From Flammeovirgaceae bacterium UBA2338 (GTDB lineage: Bacteria > Bacteroidota > Bacteroidia > Cytophagales > Cyclobacteriaceae): a stretch of DNA of 13,876 nt. The notes beneath the pieces were generated by a model. It searched no databases. It worked only from the letters and a program-made list of their open reading frames with translations, and was not told where the DNA came from. Every line of letters begins with the position of its first letter. Position 1 is the stretch's first letter. Below are positions 1-7,567 of this stretch, in pieces. Location: contig DDUM01000012.1 of assembly GCA_002344795.1 (NCBI GenBank), positions 1-13,876 on the forward strand, given 5' to 3'. The position numbers and the translations under genes were made by a program.

Positions 1-2811
1 TTGGCTAAACCGGATGAACACTCATTGCTTTTGTCTAATCACTCCTATGGTACAGTTACAGGCTGGACTAAAATAAATGGTCAATGGAACTGGTCAGGGA
101 ACTCATCAATAAGCACAGATGAGGATTATCGATTTGGATTATATGGAGACAAGGCTGCGGCTTTGGATGAATTGGCAAATCTTGCCCCCTATTATACAAT
201 CGTGTGGGCAGCAGGAAATGACCGGGGAGAACCAGGGGATGGTTCAAAGCCTCCTGATTGTAATGGAGGAACTGGGTACGACTGTATCATACCTGAATCA
301 GTCGCTAAGAATATTATAACTGTTGGAGCAATTAACAAGGTGTTAACCTATACTAATTCAGCCAGTGTAGTGATGAGTTCTTTTAGCAGTTGGGGACCAA
401 CAGATGATGGTCGAATAAAACCAGATCTAGTGGGGGCGGGAGTAAATATATTTTCGTTGAGTGCCGATGGAGTGAATACCTATTCTTTCAGCAGTGGCAC
501 CTCAATGGCCACACCAAATGTTACGGGCTCATTGGCTTTGCTACAGGAATTGTATGGTAAGCTTCATGGTGGGAAAGTAATGATGGCTTCAACATTAAAA
601 GCGCTGGCGATTCATACAACAAAAGAAGCAGGAGCGTTGCCGGGTCCTGATTATCAATTTGGGTGGGGTGTGCTGGATGCAGAAGCAGCGGCTAAACTTT
701 TAATGCGTGAGGATGGAATCAATACTATTGTGAGTGAGGAAAGATTATTGAACGGTACGACATATGAGCAGATTTTGAGGCCTCAGGCCAATCAAAAAAT
801 CACTGTGACCATTGCCTGGAATGATCCTGCAGCACAACCCGAGACTCCTTCATTGGACCCAATCAGTTTAATGCTGGTGAATGATTTGGATGTTAAACTG
901 GTTGCAGAGGATGGTACCATAAAGTATCCGTGGTTATTGAATCCTTCTGTTCCCTCAGCGCAAGCCATTAAAGGTGATAACTATAGAGATAACGTGGAGA
1001 AATTAGAATTTAATTTACCAGAGGCCAAACCCTATCGTTTAATAGTGAATCATAAAGGACAGTTGGTAAATGGAGGCCAGGATTTTTCTCTTGTTATTAC
1101 TTATCAATCATCTGCATCAACAGGCAATACATTTTATTGGGTTGGTGATACTGGTGACTGGAGTGATGGATCACATTGGTCACTTTCGAGCGGAGGTGCA
1201 CCGGCTATGGCAACACCGGGTGCATTAGACAGAATAATTGTTGATGAGAATTCATTTGATGGAATTGGAACAGATCAAATATCGCTGACCCAAAACAGAT
1301 CGATTGGGACAATCAAGTGGTTGAGAAGCGCCTCATCGGGTCTCTCCATGCAAGGGAATACCCTGACGGTTAGCAAAGAACTGGTATTGGTAAATAAGTA
1401 TTTTGAGCCAATCGGGGAGGGCTCCATTATTTGTTCTGCGCCTGGCGGAACTGGCACATTGTATTTCAATGAAAGCGATTTAGGCGATGTGAAATTAACA
1501 ATAGCGGGAGGCGAGTGGCTAATGCGAGGTAAGCTAAATGCAGATGAGCTTGAATTATTGAATGGGAAATTGACCATAAATAATTCCATGCTTACACTGA
1601 ATAAATTGATGGCAGATAGTCCATCACATCCTAAAGAGCTTGTGGTTGTTGATACCGAAATCAAACTTTCGGAACGAAGCCATTTTGAAGCAAGTCAATT
1701 AAATTTCGATTCAAGTGAATCTAAAATAGTTTTTGATAATGCAATAGTTGATTTGAATTGGGATGGTATTTCGTTTGGTGGAGCTTTTGAGATTATTCAA
1801 TCTGAAGTGTATGCCAGTGGAAATATTGAAGTGGGTGACTTAAGTATTTATCCAGGATCGGGTTTACTACTTGAGCCTGGGTCACAGTTTCATGCGGACA
1901 CAATATCATGGATGAAAGGTGAGAAAAATAAGTTGATTACCATTTCGAGTGACTTAAAATCATCTTTATCATCAAGCGCTCACTTTTTATTGTGCACTGA
2001 CTATTTAAATATTTCTAATGTTGATTTCATCGGATCTTCCAGAATATATACTGGCCTTAATTCAACAATAACTAATGCTTCCAATTGGCAGGCACAAACT
2101 TGTGCGTCTGCTTTGTTTGCTGATTTTGACGTGAAGTTTTTATGTCAGAATGGGTTTACTGAGTTTGAAAATAATAGCATTGGTAATATTGACAAATACA
2201 AATGGAGTTTTGCTGATGGAGAGGGTGTGATAGGATCAAGTGTTTTTGAAAACTCTTTTCAATCTTTTGAAGAGGCGGGAATTTACACTATATCATTAAC
2301 TGTCAAAGATCAATCCAATTCTCATACGTTTGAAAGACAAATTGAAATTTCACCGACAACCACAGGAAGGAACAGTGTTGCTGTTAATGCCGACAATCTT
2401 GTAAGTCTGGCTATCTCCTCATCTTACCAATGGTTTCTTAACGACCAGAAGATAGATGGAGCTGTTGGTCGGTCTTATGCTTATAATGGGAATGAAGGGG
2501 TGTACAGGGTGGTTACTTATGATGGCGCCTGTAACAAGGCATCGAATTTAGTGACGATTACAGGACTGGAGAATGAGCTTGTTGGGTTGAAAGTTTACCC
2601 TAATCCGGCAAATGATGTTTTGCATGTAGTGTTCCATTCATCACCCCCTGTACAAGCTATCTTATCCGATTTGTTGGGGAGAGTGATGAGTGTATCGGTT
2701 TTCAATAACTCGGTAAGTATTTCAATGAATAGTTTAAGCAACGGAATTTACTTATTGAAAATAAAAACTGGAACAGGGGAAATCGAAAAGAAAATAGTGG
2801 TAAACCGCTAA
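1..2811 (+). CDS. Secreted subtilisin-like (S8) serine protease with T9SS sorting domain, 5'-truncated
   Basis: This is the C-terminal 936 residues of a larger protein. The reading frame is open to the left edge, so the TTG at base 1 is not a real start. The S8 catalytic core is seen from the oxyanion Asn (AAGND, N73 of the fragment) to the nucleophile Ser in SGTSMATP (S168). The Asp and His of the triad, the signal peptide and any propeptide lie outside the window. A beta-rich domain follows at about 245-370. Next comes a WVGDTGDWSDGSHWS module near 380, of a kind I recall from large Bacteroidota surface proteins, then a long beta-structured region, a PKD-like domain at about 707-785 (WSFADGE) and an Ig-like stretch. 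Residues 857-936 form a type A T9SS tail (VYPNPAND, then NGIYLLKI). I infer export across the outer membrane with cleavage of the tail. The substrate is unknown. The stop overlaps that of hldD on the other strand. Confidence 0.93.
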   Translation: MAKPDEHSLLLSNHSYGTVTGWTKINGQWNWSGNSSISTDEDYRFGLYGDKAAALDELANLAPYYTIVWAAGNDRGEPGDGSKPPDCNGGTGYDCIIPESVAKNIITVGAINKVLTYTNSASVVMSSFSSWGPTDDGRIKPDLVGAGVNIFSLSADGVNTYSFSSGTSMATPNVTGSLALLQELYGKLHGGKVMMASTLKALAIHTTKEAGALPGPDYQFGWGVLDAEAAAKLLMREDGINTIVSEERLLNGTTYEQILRPQANQKITVTIAWNDPAAQPETPSLDPISLMLVNDLDVKLVAEDGTIKYPWLLNPSVPSAQAIKGDNYRDNVEKLEFNLPEAKPYRLIVNHKGQLVNGGQDFSLVITYQSSASTGNTFYWVGDTGDWSDGSHWSLSSGGAPAMATPGALDRIIVDENSFDGIGTDQISLTQNRSIGTIKWLRSASSGLSMQGNTLTVSKELVLVNKYFEPIGEGSIICSAPGGTGTLYFNESDLGDVKLTIAGGEWLMRGKLNADELELLNGKLTINNSMLTLNKLMADSPSHPKELVVVDTEIKLSERSHFEASQLNFDSSESKIVFDNAIVDLNWDGISFGGAFEIIQSEVYASGNIEVGDLSIYPGSGLLLEPGSQFHADTISWMKGEKNKLITISSDLKSSLSSSAHFLLCTDYLNISNVDFIGSSRIYTGLNSTITNASNWQAQTCASALFADFDVKFLCQNGFTEFENNSIGNIDKYKWSFADGEGVIGSSVFENSFQSFEEAGIYTISLTVKDQSNSHTFERQIEISPTTTGRNSVAVNADNLVSLAISSSYQWFLNDQKIDGAVGRSYAYNGNEGVYRVVTYDGACNKASNLVTITGLENELVGLKVYPNPANDVLHVVFHSSPPVQAILSDLLGRVMSVSVFNNSVSISMNSLSNGIYLLKIKTGTGEIEKKIVVNR

Positions 2812-3773
2812 TAACGCTTATTTGGAATTAAATAGTTTTTCACATAATCGCTAACCCCTTCTTCAAGTGTTGAGAAGGACTTGTCATACCCAACACTTTT
2901 TAATTTCTCCATATTGGCTTCAGTGAAATACTGATATTTATCACGAATATCTTCTGGAGTATCAATGAATTCAATGTCCTCCTTTTTATCCATTGCTTTG
3001 AAGACGCTGCGCGTAAGATCGAGAAAAGTTCTGGCTTTCCCTGACCCCAAATTGTAAATGCCGGAATTCTTTCGGTGGTGCATTAAATAGTAACATACTT
3101 CCACTACGTCTTTCACGTAAACGAAATCCCTCATTTGTTCTCCGTCTTTGAATTTCGGATTGTGGGACTTAAACAATTTCATTTTATTGGTAGCGCTGAT
3201 CTGCTTAAAGGCATGAAGAATAACAGAAGCCATTCTGCCCTTGTGATACTCGTTGGGGCCGTAAACATTGAAGAACTTAAGACCAGCCCAATAAAATGGC
3301 TTGTCTTTTTGTGATAATGCCCAGACGTCAAACTCTTGCTTCGATACACCGTAAGGGTTTAAAGGTTGTAGTTTTTGAATGGTAGACTCGTTGTCGTCAT
3401 AACCTTCTTCTCCTAATCCATAAGTAGCAGCAGAAGAAGCGTAGACAAGAGGTATTTGGTAACTCACACACCGTTTCCATATTTCTTTGGTGTACTCTGT
3501 ATTGAGCTGATGAAGTAAATCCATATCAAATTCAGCAGTATCCGTTCGTGCCCCAATGTGGAAGATGAATTCGACAGTTTCATTATTCTGATCAAGCCAT
3601 TCCATAAACACATCACGATCTATCTTTTCCTTCAGTTTGGCGCCAACTAGGTTTTTGTTCTTGGTTTCGTCTTCAAACTTATCTACCGCCACAATGGCGT
3701 TAAAATTCTCAGAATTCAGTTTCTTGATTAGGCAACTTCCAATAAAGCCAGCAGCTCCGGTAACAATGATCAT
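2808..3773 (-). CDS. hldD: ADP-L-glycero-D-manno-heptose 6-epimerase
   Basis: This NAD(P)-dependent epimerase of the extended SDR family converts ADP-D-glycero- to ADP-L-glycero-D-manno-heptose, the precursor of the LPS inner core, in the cytoplasm. At 321 residues it is close to the usual length of about 310. The N-terminal Rossmann motif GAAGFIG is at 6-12. The family signature YASSAATYG is at 111-119 and the catalytic YGVSK at 141-145 (Tyr141, Lys145). The HldD-type segments HIGARTDT near 73 and GEQMRDFVYVKDV further on separate it from UDP-galactose epimerases. The ATG at 3773 directly precedes the dinucleotide-binding strand, so the start is firm. It is transcribed divergently from the pterin synthase gene, 53 bases away, and converges with the protease gene with overlapping stop codons. 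No other heptose gene is in the window, though lpxB nearby belongs to the same envelope pathway. Confidence 0.93.
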   Translation of the reverse strand: MIIVTGAAGFIGSCLIKKLNSENFNAIVAVDKFEDETKNKNLVGAKLKEKIDRDVFMEWLDQNNETVEFIFHIGARTDTAEFDMDLLHQLNTEYTKEIWKRCVSYQIPLVYASSAATYGLGEEGYDDNESTIQKLQPLNPYGVSKQEFDVWALSQKDKPFYWAGLKFFNVYGPNEYHKGRMASVILHAFKQISATNKMKLFKSHNPKFKDGEQMRDFVYVKDVVEVCYYLMHHRKNSGIYNLGSGKARTFLDLTRSVFKAMDKKEDIEFIDTPEDIRDKYQYFTEANMEKLKSVGYDKSFSTLEEGVSDYVKNYLIPNKRY

Positions 3774-3803
3774 CCTGGTAAAATATTTTGAGGCAAGTTA
3801 ATG

Positions 3804-3811
3804 TATATTTG
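3804..3811 (+). promoter_or_regulatory. Bacteroidota -7 box (TATATTTG) for the pterin synthase-lpxB unit
   Basis: TATATTTG matches the Bacteroidota -7 consensus TAnnTTTG and ends 15 bases before the ATG at 3827, leaving a very short leader. No TTG stands at the expected distance upstream (the nearest, at 3788-3790, is too close), so the -33 element is not visible. The position supports 3827 rather than the upstream TTG at 3788 as the start of the gene. Confidence 0.5.
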
Positions 3812-3826
3812 TGCCAGAATAAAGAT

Positions 3827-4246
3827 ATGGTCTACGTAAGTCGAAAGGAGCATTTCAATGCAGCGCATAAGCTGTATAACCCTACCTGGTCAAAGGAAAA
3901 GAACATCGAAGTTTTTGGCCCCTGTGCCAATGAAAATTGGCATGGACATAACTTTGACTTAATTGTAACGGTAAAGGGTAAGCCAGATCCGGAAACTGGT
4001 TTTGTGATCGACCTCAAGAAATTAAGTACGCTGATCAGAGTGGAAGTAATTGATAAGCTGGATCATAAGAATCTTAATCTTGATGTGGATTTTATGAAGG
4101 ATAAGCTGGCCAGTTGTGAGATCCTTGTCCTTGAGATATGGAAAATTTTAGCTCCGAAAATTGCAGGTATTAGCAAACTAGGTACCCTTCACTCGTTAAG
4201 ACTTTACGAAACCCCCAGAAACTATGTGGAGTACTATGGCGAATAA
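3827..4246 (+). CDS. queD: 6-pyruvoyl/6-carboxy-tetrahydropterin synthase family protein
   Basis: This zinc enzyme of the PTPS/QueD family acts on 7,8-dihydroneopterin triphosphate, giving either 6-carboxy-tetrahydropterin (queuosine route) or 6-pyruvoyl-tetrahydropterin (biopterin route). I chose the ATG at 3827 (139 residues): it starts directly at the first strand, MVYVSRKEHFNAAH, and lies just after a promoter box; an in-frame TTG at 3788 would add 13 unlikely residues. Zinc ligands are His14, His39 and His41 (HGH). The likely catalytic residues are Cys33, Asp79-His80 (LDHKNLN) and Glu128 (LYET). The Cys-to-HGH spacing is C-x5-HGH, as I recall for animal PTPS, while E. coli QueD has C-x3-HGH. 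The symbol therefore follows common annotation and the true product is open. No other queuosine or biopterin gene is in the window. lpxB follows after 12 bases and is probably co-transcribed. Confidence 0.87.
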   Translation: MVYVSRKEHFNAAHKLYNPTWSKEKNIEVFGPCANENWHGHNFDLIVTVKGKPDPETGFVIDLKKLSTLIRVEVIDKLDHKNLNLDVDFMKDKLASCEILVLEIWKILAPKIAGISKLGTLHSLRLYETPRNYVEYYGE

Positions 4247-4258
4247 TAATCAATTATC

Positions 4259-5377
4259 GTGAAGTACTATCTGATTGCAGGAGAACGCTCTGGTGATCTT
4301 CACGGGAGCAACCTGATGAAAGAATTGAAAAAGCAAGATCCAGATGCTGAATTCCGGGGCTTTGGTGGCGACTACATGAAAGCAGTAGGTCTTGATATGG
4401 TGGTGCACTATCGAGATATGGCTTTTATGGGTTTGATCGCACTTTTTGCCAATCTTCGCACTCTGCTTGGCAGACTGAAACAAGGTAAGAGTGATATTCT
4501 TAAATATCAGCCAGATGTAGTGATCCTTATTGACTATGGTGCTTTTAATAAAAGGATAGCTAAGTTTTGTAAATCCAACGGAGTAAGAAACTACTACTAT
4601 ATATCTCCAAAAGTTTGGGCCTGGTACCAGTCTCGAGCCAAAGAATTGAAATCCAATGTGGATCGGATGTTTTGTATTCTTCCATTTGAAAAGGATTTTT
4701 TTAAAAAATTCAATTGGGAGGTAGACTACGTGGGAAATCCTGTGCTGGATGCTGTAAAAGCTTTTGAGCCCGACCCGGACTTTTTAACAAAATATAATCT
4801 CACTGAGAAAAAACAATTAGTTGCACTCCTGCCTGGAAGCCGAAAAAGCGAATTGGCAAAAATCATTCCTTTGATGGTAAAGGTAATCGATGCTAATCCT
4901 GATTATAATTTTGTGGTAGCAGCGGTGAGGTCCATGCCAGAGGATTTATATCACCCTATCTCAAAGTTTGCAAACGTCCATCTTGTTTTTGACGCTACCT
5001 ACGATTTGCTTTCTCATGCACACGCTGCCATAGTAACTTCCGGGACAGCAACATTGGAGACTGGCCTTTTTAAAGTTCCCCAGGTAGTAGTATACAAAGC
5101 CAATAGGCTGGAATTTTTCTTGGCGAAGCGAATGATTAAAGTAGAGTTTGTTTCTTTGGTTAATCTGATTGTAGGACGGGAAGCCATCCGCGAATTAATT
5201 CAAAGAGAAGCGAGTATTCAAAATACAATTATTGAATTGAGAAAATTGGTAGACGATTCTCTTTATCGGGGTAAGATCATGAAAGATTATGATCAATTAC
5301 TTAAGATACTGGATACTGGTTCTGCTTCAGAAAATGCAGCAAGGTTAATGGTCAATTATCTTCGCGATGAAGGTTAA
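4259..5377 (+). CDS. lpxB: Lipid-A-disaccharide synthase
   Basis: This GT19 glycosyltransferase joins UDP-2,3-diacylglucosamine and lipid X into the lipid A disaccharide at the inner face of the cytoplasmic membrane. It has 372 residues, near the E. coli length. Motifs in order are AGERSGDLHG (7-16, with Glu9 matching the essential E. coli Glu15), ID at 91-92 (Asp92 matching Asp98), SPKVWAWYQSR near 116, VGNPVLD near 158, LLPGSR at 190-195, TSGTATLETG, and FLAKRMIKVEFVSLVNLIVGR. The start is a GTG directly before the first strand KYYLIAGE; no in-frame ATG lies just upstream. Where E. coli has IDAPDFN this protein has IDYGAFN, a change beside but not in the catalytic Asp. The stop TAA shares the palindrome TTAA with the clpX stop on the opposite strand. 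Confidence 0.94.
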   Translation: MKYYLIAGERSGDLHGSNLMKELKKQDPDAEFRGFGGDYMKAVGLDMVVHYRDMAFMGLIALFANLRTLLGRLKQGKSDILKYQPDVVILIDYGAFNKRIAKFCKSNGVRNYYYISPKVWAWYQSRAKELKSNVDRMFCILPFEKDFFKKFNWEVDYVGNPVLDAVKAFEPDPDFLTKYNLTEKKQLVALLPGSRKSELAKIIPLMVKVIDANPDYNFVVAAVRSMPEDLYHPISKFANVHLVFDATYDLLSHAHAAIVTSGTATLETGLFKVPQVVVYKANRLEFFLAKRMIKVEFVSLVNLIVGREAIRELIQREASIQNTIIELRKLVDDSLYRGKIMKDYDQLLKILDTGSASENAARLMVNYLRDEG

Positions 5378-6609
5378 GCTACTTTGAGTTTGCTGTAATG
5401 TGATTTGTTGAATTTCTCTTCTGCGTATGCGCGGTTGATAGATAACTTACCAGATGTTTTTTCGGAAGGAAGGTCAAACATGGCATCGTTGATGATGGCC
5501 TCACAAATGGAGCGCAGACCGCGTGCACCTAGTTTAAACTCAATGGCCTTTTCAACGATGAAATCAAGGGCGCCATCTTTGAAGCTCAATTCGATGTCCT
5601 CCATTTCAAACAATTTTTGGTATTGTTTTACGAGCGCGTTCTTAGGGGTCGTGAGAATTTTTCTCAATGCATCTTTGTCTAAAGGATTCAAATAGGACAA
5701 TACAGGAAGGCGTCCTATTAACTCGGGGATCAAACCGAAACTCTTAAGATCAAGTGCCGAAACGAACTGAAGTAAATTATCTTTGTCAAACTCACCTGGC
5801 TTCAAGCTATTTGCACTGGCAGCAAAACCGAGTGGTCTTGTATTAAGACGGCTTGCTATAAATCTGGTTATTCCTTCAAAAGCTCCACCGCAGATAAACA
5901 GAATGTTGTCTGTATTTACAGTAATCATTTTTTGATCTGGGTGCTTTCTTCCTCCTTGTGGCGGAACGTTTACTGGTGTTCCCTCCAACAATTTTAACAA
6001 AGCCTGCTGTACACCTTCACCACTCACATCACGGGTAATGGAAGGATTATCGGATTTTCTTGCGATTTTATCGATTTCGTCAATGTAGACAATGCCGCGT
6101 TCGGCAGCTTCCACATTGTAGTCTGCAGCCTGTAGTAGCCTCGTCAAAATGCTTTCAACATCTTCTCCTACATAACCGGCCTCGGTAAGAACGGTTGCGT
6201 CCGCAATACAAAATGGAACTTGTAGCAACTTGGCCAATGTTTTTGCCAAATAGGTTTTACCAGTTCCTGTTTCGCCAACCATGATGATGTTCGATTTTTC
6301 AATCTGCACTTCATTGTCGACCTTCTTCTGCATGAGGCGCTTATAGTGATTATAAACAGCCACAGACATTACTTTTTTGGCTTCATCCTGACCAATTACA
6401 TACTCATCAAGAAATTTCTTGATTTCTCTCGGCTTGATCAGTTTGAAATTGGGAAGATTACCCGCCTCGGTCTTATTTTTCTTCTCTTCAAGCAGGATTT
6501 GACTTGCCTGGGTTACACATTTGTCACAAATGTGGGCATGAATGCCTGATATCATCAGGTCTACATCCTTCTTATTTCTCCCGCAAAACGAACATGTAAC
6601 TTCAGCCAT
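5374..6609 (-). CDS. clpX: ATP-dependent Clp protease ATP-binding subunit ClpX
   Basis: ClpX is the hexameric AAA+ unfoldase that recognises tagged substrates and feeds them into ClpP. The 411 residues match the family length. The N-terminal zinc-binding domain has four cysteines (C6, C9, C28, C31). Walker A is GETGTGKT at 112-119, the first pore loop GYVG is at 145-148, Walker B is IVYIDEID at 173-180, and RKH at 221-223 corresponds to the RKH substrate loop. The ClpP-docking tripeptide is LGF at 260-262, a normal variant of IGF. The sensor 2 region LGARGLRSI lies near the C-terminus. The ATG at 6609 gives the standard MAEVTCSFCG start. It lies 116 bases downstream of clpP, and two TAnnTTTG boxes in that gap suggest its own promoter in addition to read-through. 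It converges on lpxB with overlapping stops. Confidence 0.97.
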   Translation of the reverse strand: MAEVTCSFCGRNKKDVDLMISGIHAHICDKCVTQASQILLEEKKNKTEAGNLPNFKLIKPREIKKFLDEYVIGQDEAKKVMSVAVYNHYKRLMQKKVDNEVQIEKSNIIMVGETGTGKTYLAKTLAKLLQVPFCIADATVLTEAGYVGEDVESILTRLLQAADYNVEAAERGIVYIDEIDKIARKSDNPSITRDVSGEGVQQALLKLLEGTPVNVPPQGGRKHPDQKMITVNTDNILFICGGAFEGITRFIASRLNTRPLGFAASANSLKPGEFDKDNLLQFVSALDLKSFGLIPELIGRLPVLSYLNPLDKDALRKILTTPKNALVKQYQKLFEMEDIELSFKDGALDFIVEKAIEFKLGARGLRSICEAIINDAMFDLPSEKTSGKLSINRAYAEEKFNKSHYSKLKVA

Positions 6610-6629
6610 GTGATTGTAGTAATGTGCTA

Positions 6630-6645
6630 CAAATGTACAAATTTA
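6630..6645 (-). promoter_or_regulatory. Two adjacent TAnnTTTG -7 boxes upstream of clpX
   Basis: Read on the minus strand, TAAATTTG (6645-6638) is followed directly by TACATTTG (6637-6630), both matching the Bacteroidota -7 consensus TAnnTTTG, 20-28 bases before the clpX ATG. A -33 TTG at the right distance is not visible; the nearest (minus strand, 6675-6673) is 27 bases from the first box. I infer a clpX-specific promoter, with moderate confidence. Confidence 0.45.
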
Positions 6646-6669
6646 TAATTTCTCCCTCATAGGTGTCCT

Positions 6670-6696
6670 CTTCAACGGGCTGGGAGCCCATTGAAG
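6670..6696 (-). other. Hairpin between clpP and clpX
   Basis: CTTCAA-T-GGGCT, loop CCC, AGCCC-G-TTGAAG on the minus strand forms a 12-bp stem with one U-G pair and a 3-base loop, starting 30 bases after the clpP stop. No U-run follows it, so it is not a classical intrinsic terminator. It may stabilise the clpP mRNA 3' end, mark a processing site or attenuate read-through into clpX. Confidence 0.5.
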
Positions 6697-6725
6697 TTGT
6701 TATTCGACCCCCATCAATTCAGCCC

Positions 6726-7400
6726 TTATTTCTTCTTTTCCAGTACCTCGTCAATGAGTCCGTAAGCTTTGGCTTCGGCAGATCGCATCCAGTAATCACG
6801 GTCTGAATCTTTCTCTATTTTGTCAAATTTCTGTCCACTGTGTTTAGCCAAAATGGTGTACAAGTCTTTCTTCACCTCTAAGGTTTGACGCAAAGAGATC
6901 TCCATATCTTTTGCCTGCCCCTGCATACTGCTCATCGGCTGGTGAATCATGATACGTGAATGTGGGAGTCCTGATCTTTTCTTGTCAGCACCCGATGCCA
7001 AAAGAACAGCAGCCATAGATGCGGCTAGCCCCGTACATACAGTGGCTACCTCAGGGTTAATGTATTGCATGGTATCGTATATTCCCAAACCGGCATATAC
7101 CGAACCGCCCGGGCTATTGATATACATAATAATGTCTTTCTTAGGATCAGAGGATTCAAGGAAAAGAAGTTGGGCAGTGATCAAGTTGGCAATCTGATCG
7201 TCTACCCCCATACCAAGAAAAATAATTCTGTCTGAAATAAGGCGTGTAAATACGTCAATCGCCCTAAAATTGCCAGGCCGTTCCTCAATAACGTACTGGG
7301 TCATATTGTCAATTTTTTGAGCGTAATCGTCAACCGTATTACCACTCATGCCCATATGATGAACTGCGTATTTTCTGAACTCGTTGTTATTATTACTCAT
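6726..7400 (-). CDS. clpP: ATP-dependent Clp protease proteolytic subunit ClpP
   Basis: ClpP is the tetradecameric serine peptidase that degrades proteins unfolded by ClpX. I place the start at the ATG ending at 7400 (224 residues, MSNNNNEFRKY); an in-frame TTG two codons upstream is less likely. The catalytic triad is Ser128 in GLAASMAA, His153 in MIHQP and Asp202 in DRDYWM. The Ser-His and His-Asp distances (25 and 49 residues) equal those of E. coli ClpP. The strand INSPGGSV near 95-101 forms the oxyanion glycine turn. The first 30 or so residues are a likely propeptide or flexible N-terminus, somewhat longer than in E. coli. It sits between tig and clpX, the order also known from E. coli. 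A terminator after tig and a palindrome at 7463-7478 suggest that clpP starts its own transcript. Confidence 0.97.
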   Translation of the reverse strand: MSNNNNEFRKYAVHHMGMSGNTVDDYAQKIDNMTQYVIEERPGNFRAIDVFTRLISDRIIFLGMGVDDQIANLITAQLLFLESSDPKKDIIMYINSPGGSVYAGLGIYDTMQYINPEVATVCTGLAASMAAVLLASGADKKRSGLPHSRIMIHQPMSSMQGQAKDMEISLRQTLEVKKDLYTILAKHSGQKFDKIEKDSDRDYWMRSAEAKAYGLIDEVLEKKK

Positions 7401-7462
7401 GGTCAAGTGTGTTTATCAAGTTGTTTTAATCCTTTAGTCGAAATTGGAATAGTATTTATTCT

Positions 7463-7478
7463 ATTTGAACGTTCAAAT
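7463..7478. promoter_or_regulatory. Perfect 16-bp palindrome upstream of clpP (possible operator)
   Basis: ATTTGAACGTTCAAAT is a perfect palindrome 63-78 bases upstream of the clpP ATG, between that start and the tig terminator. On the minus strand its TTTG could act as a -33 element, with a weak -7 match (TACTATTC) 19 bases further on. A dimeric regulator could bind here; no protein can be named from the sequence. Confidence 0.45.
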
Positions 7479-7498
7479 GTTAACAAGAAATCTTTAAT

Positions 7499-7520
7499 AA
7501 AAAAGCCCGGTTAGGGGCCT
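7499..7520 (-). terminator. Intrinsic terminator downstream of tig
   Basis: On the minus strand AGGCCC, loop CTAACC, GGGCTT forms a 6-bp stem with one G-U pair, followed by a run of U. It begins 43 bases past the tig stop codon, the expected place for ending the trigger-factor transcript before clpP. Confidence 0.75.
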
Positions 7521-7525
7521 ATACG

Positions 7526-7567
7526 ATTAAACTTATCTGAACGTTGAAAGGTTCAGGCAAGTTTAAT
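7526..7567 (-). repeat. Long imperfect inverted repeat spanning the tig stop codon
   Basis: Arms ATTAAACTT and AAGTTTAAT (9 bp, perfect) enclose a second pair, CTGAAC and GTTCAG (6 bp). A 2-base mismatch bubble separates the two pairs, and the loop is 8 bases. The outer arm contains the tig stop codon (7563-7565). With the terminator just downstream it makes two tandem hairpins at the 3' end of the tig message. Confidence 0.65.

Noticed and set aside
1275..1664. Open frame of 129 codons antisense to the protease gene
   Set aside because: It lies fully within the protease coding sequence, is Ser-rich and low in complexity, and has no supporting signal.
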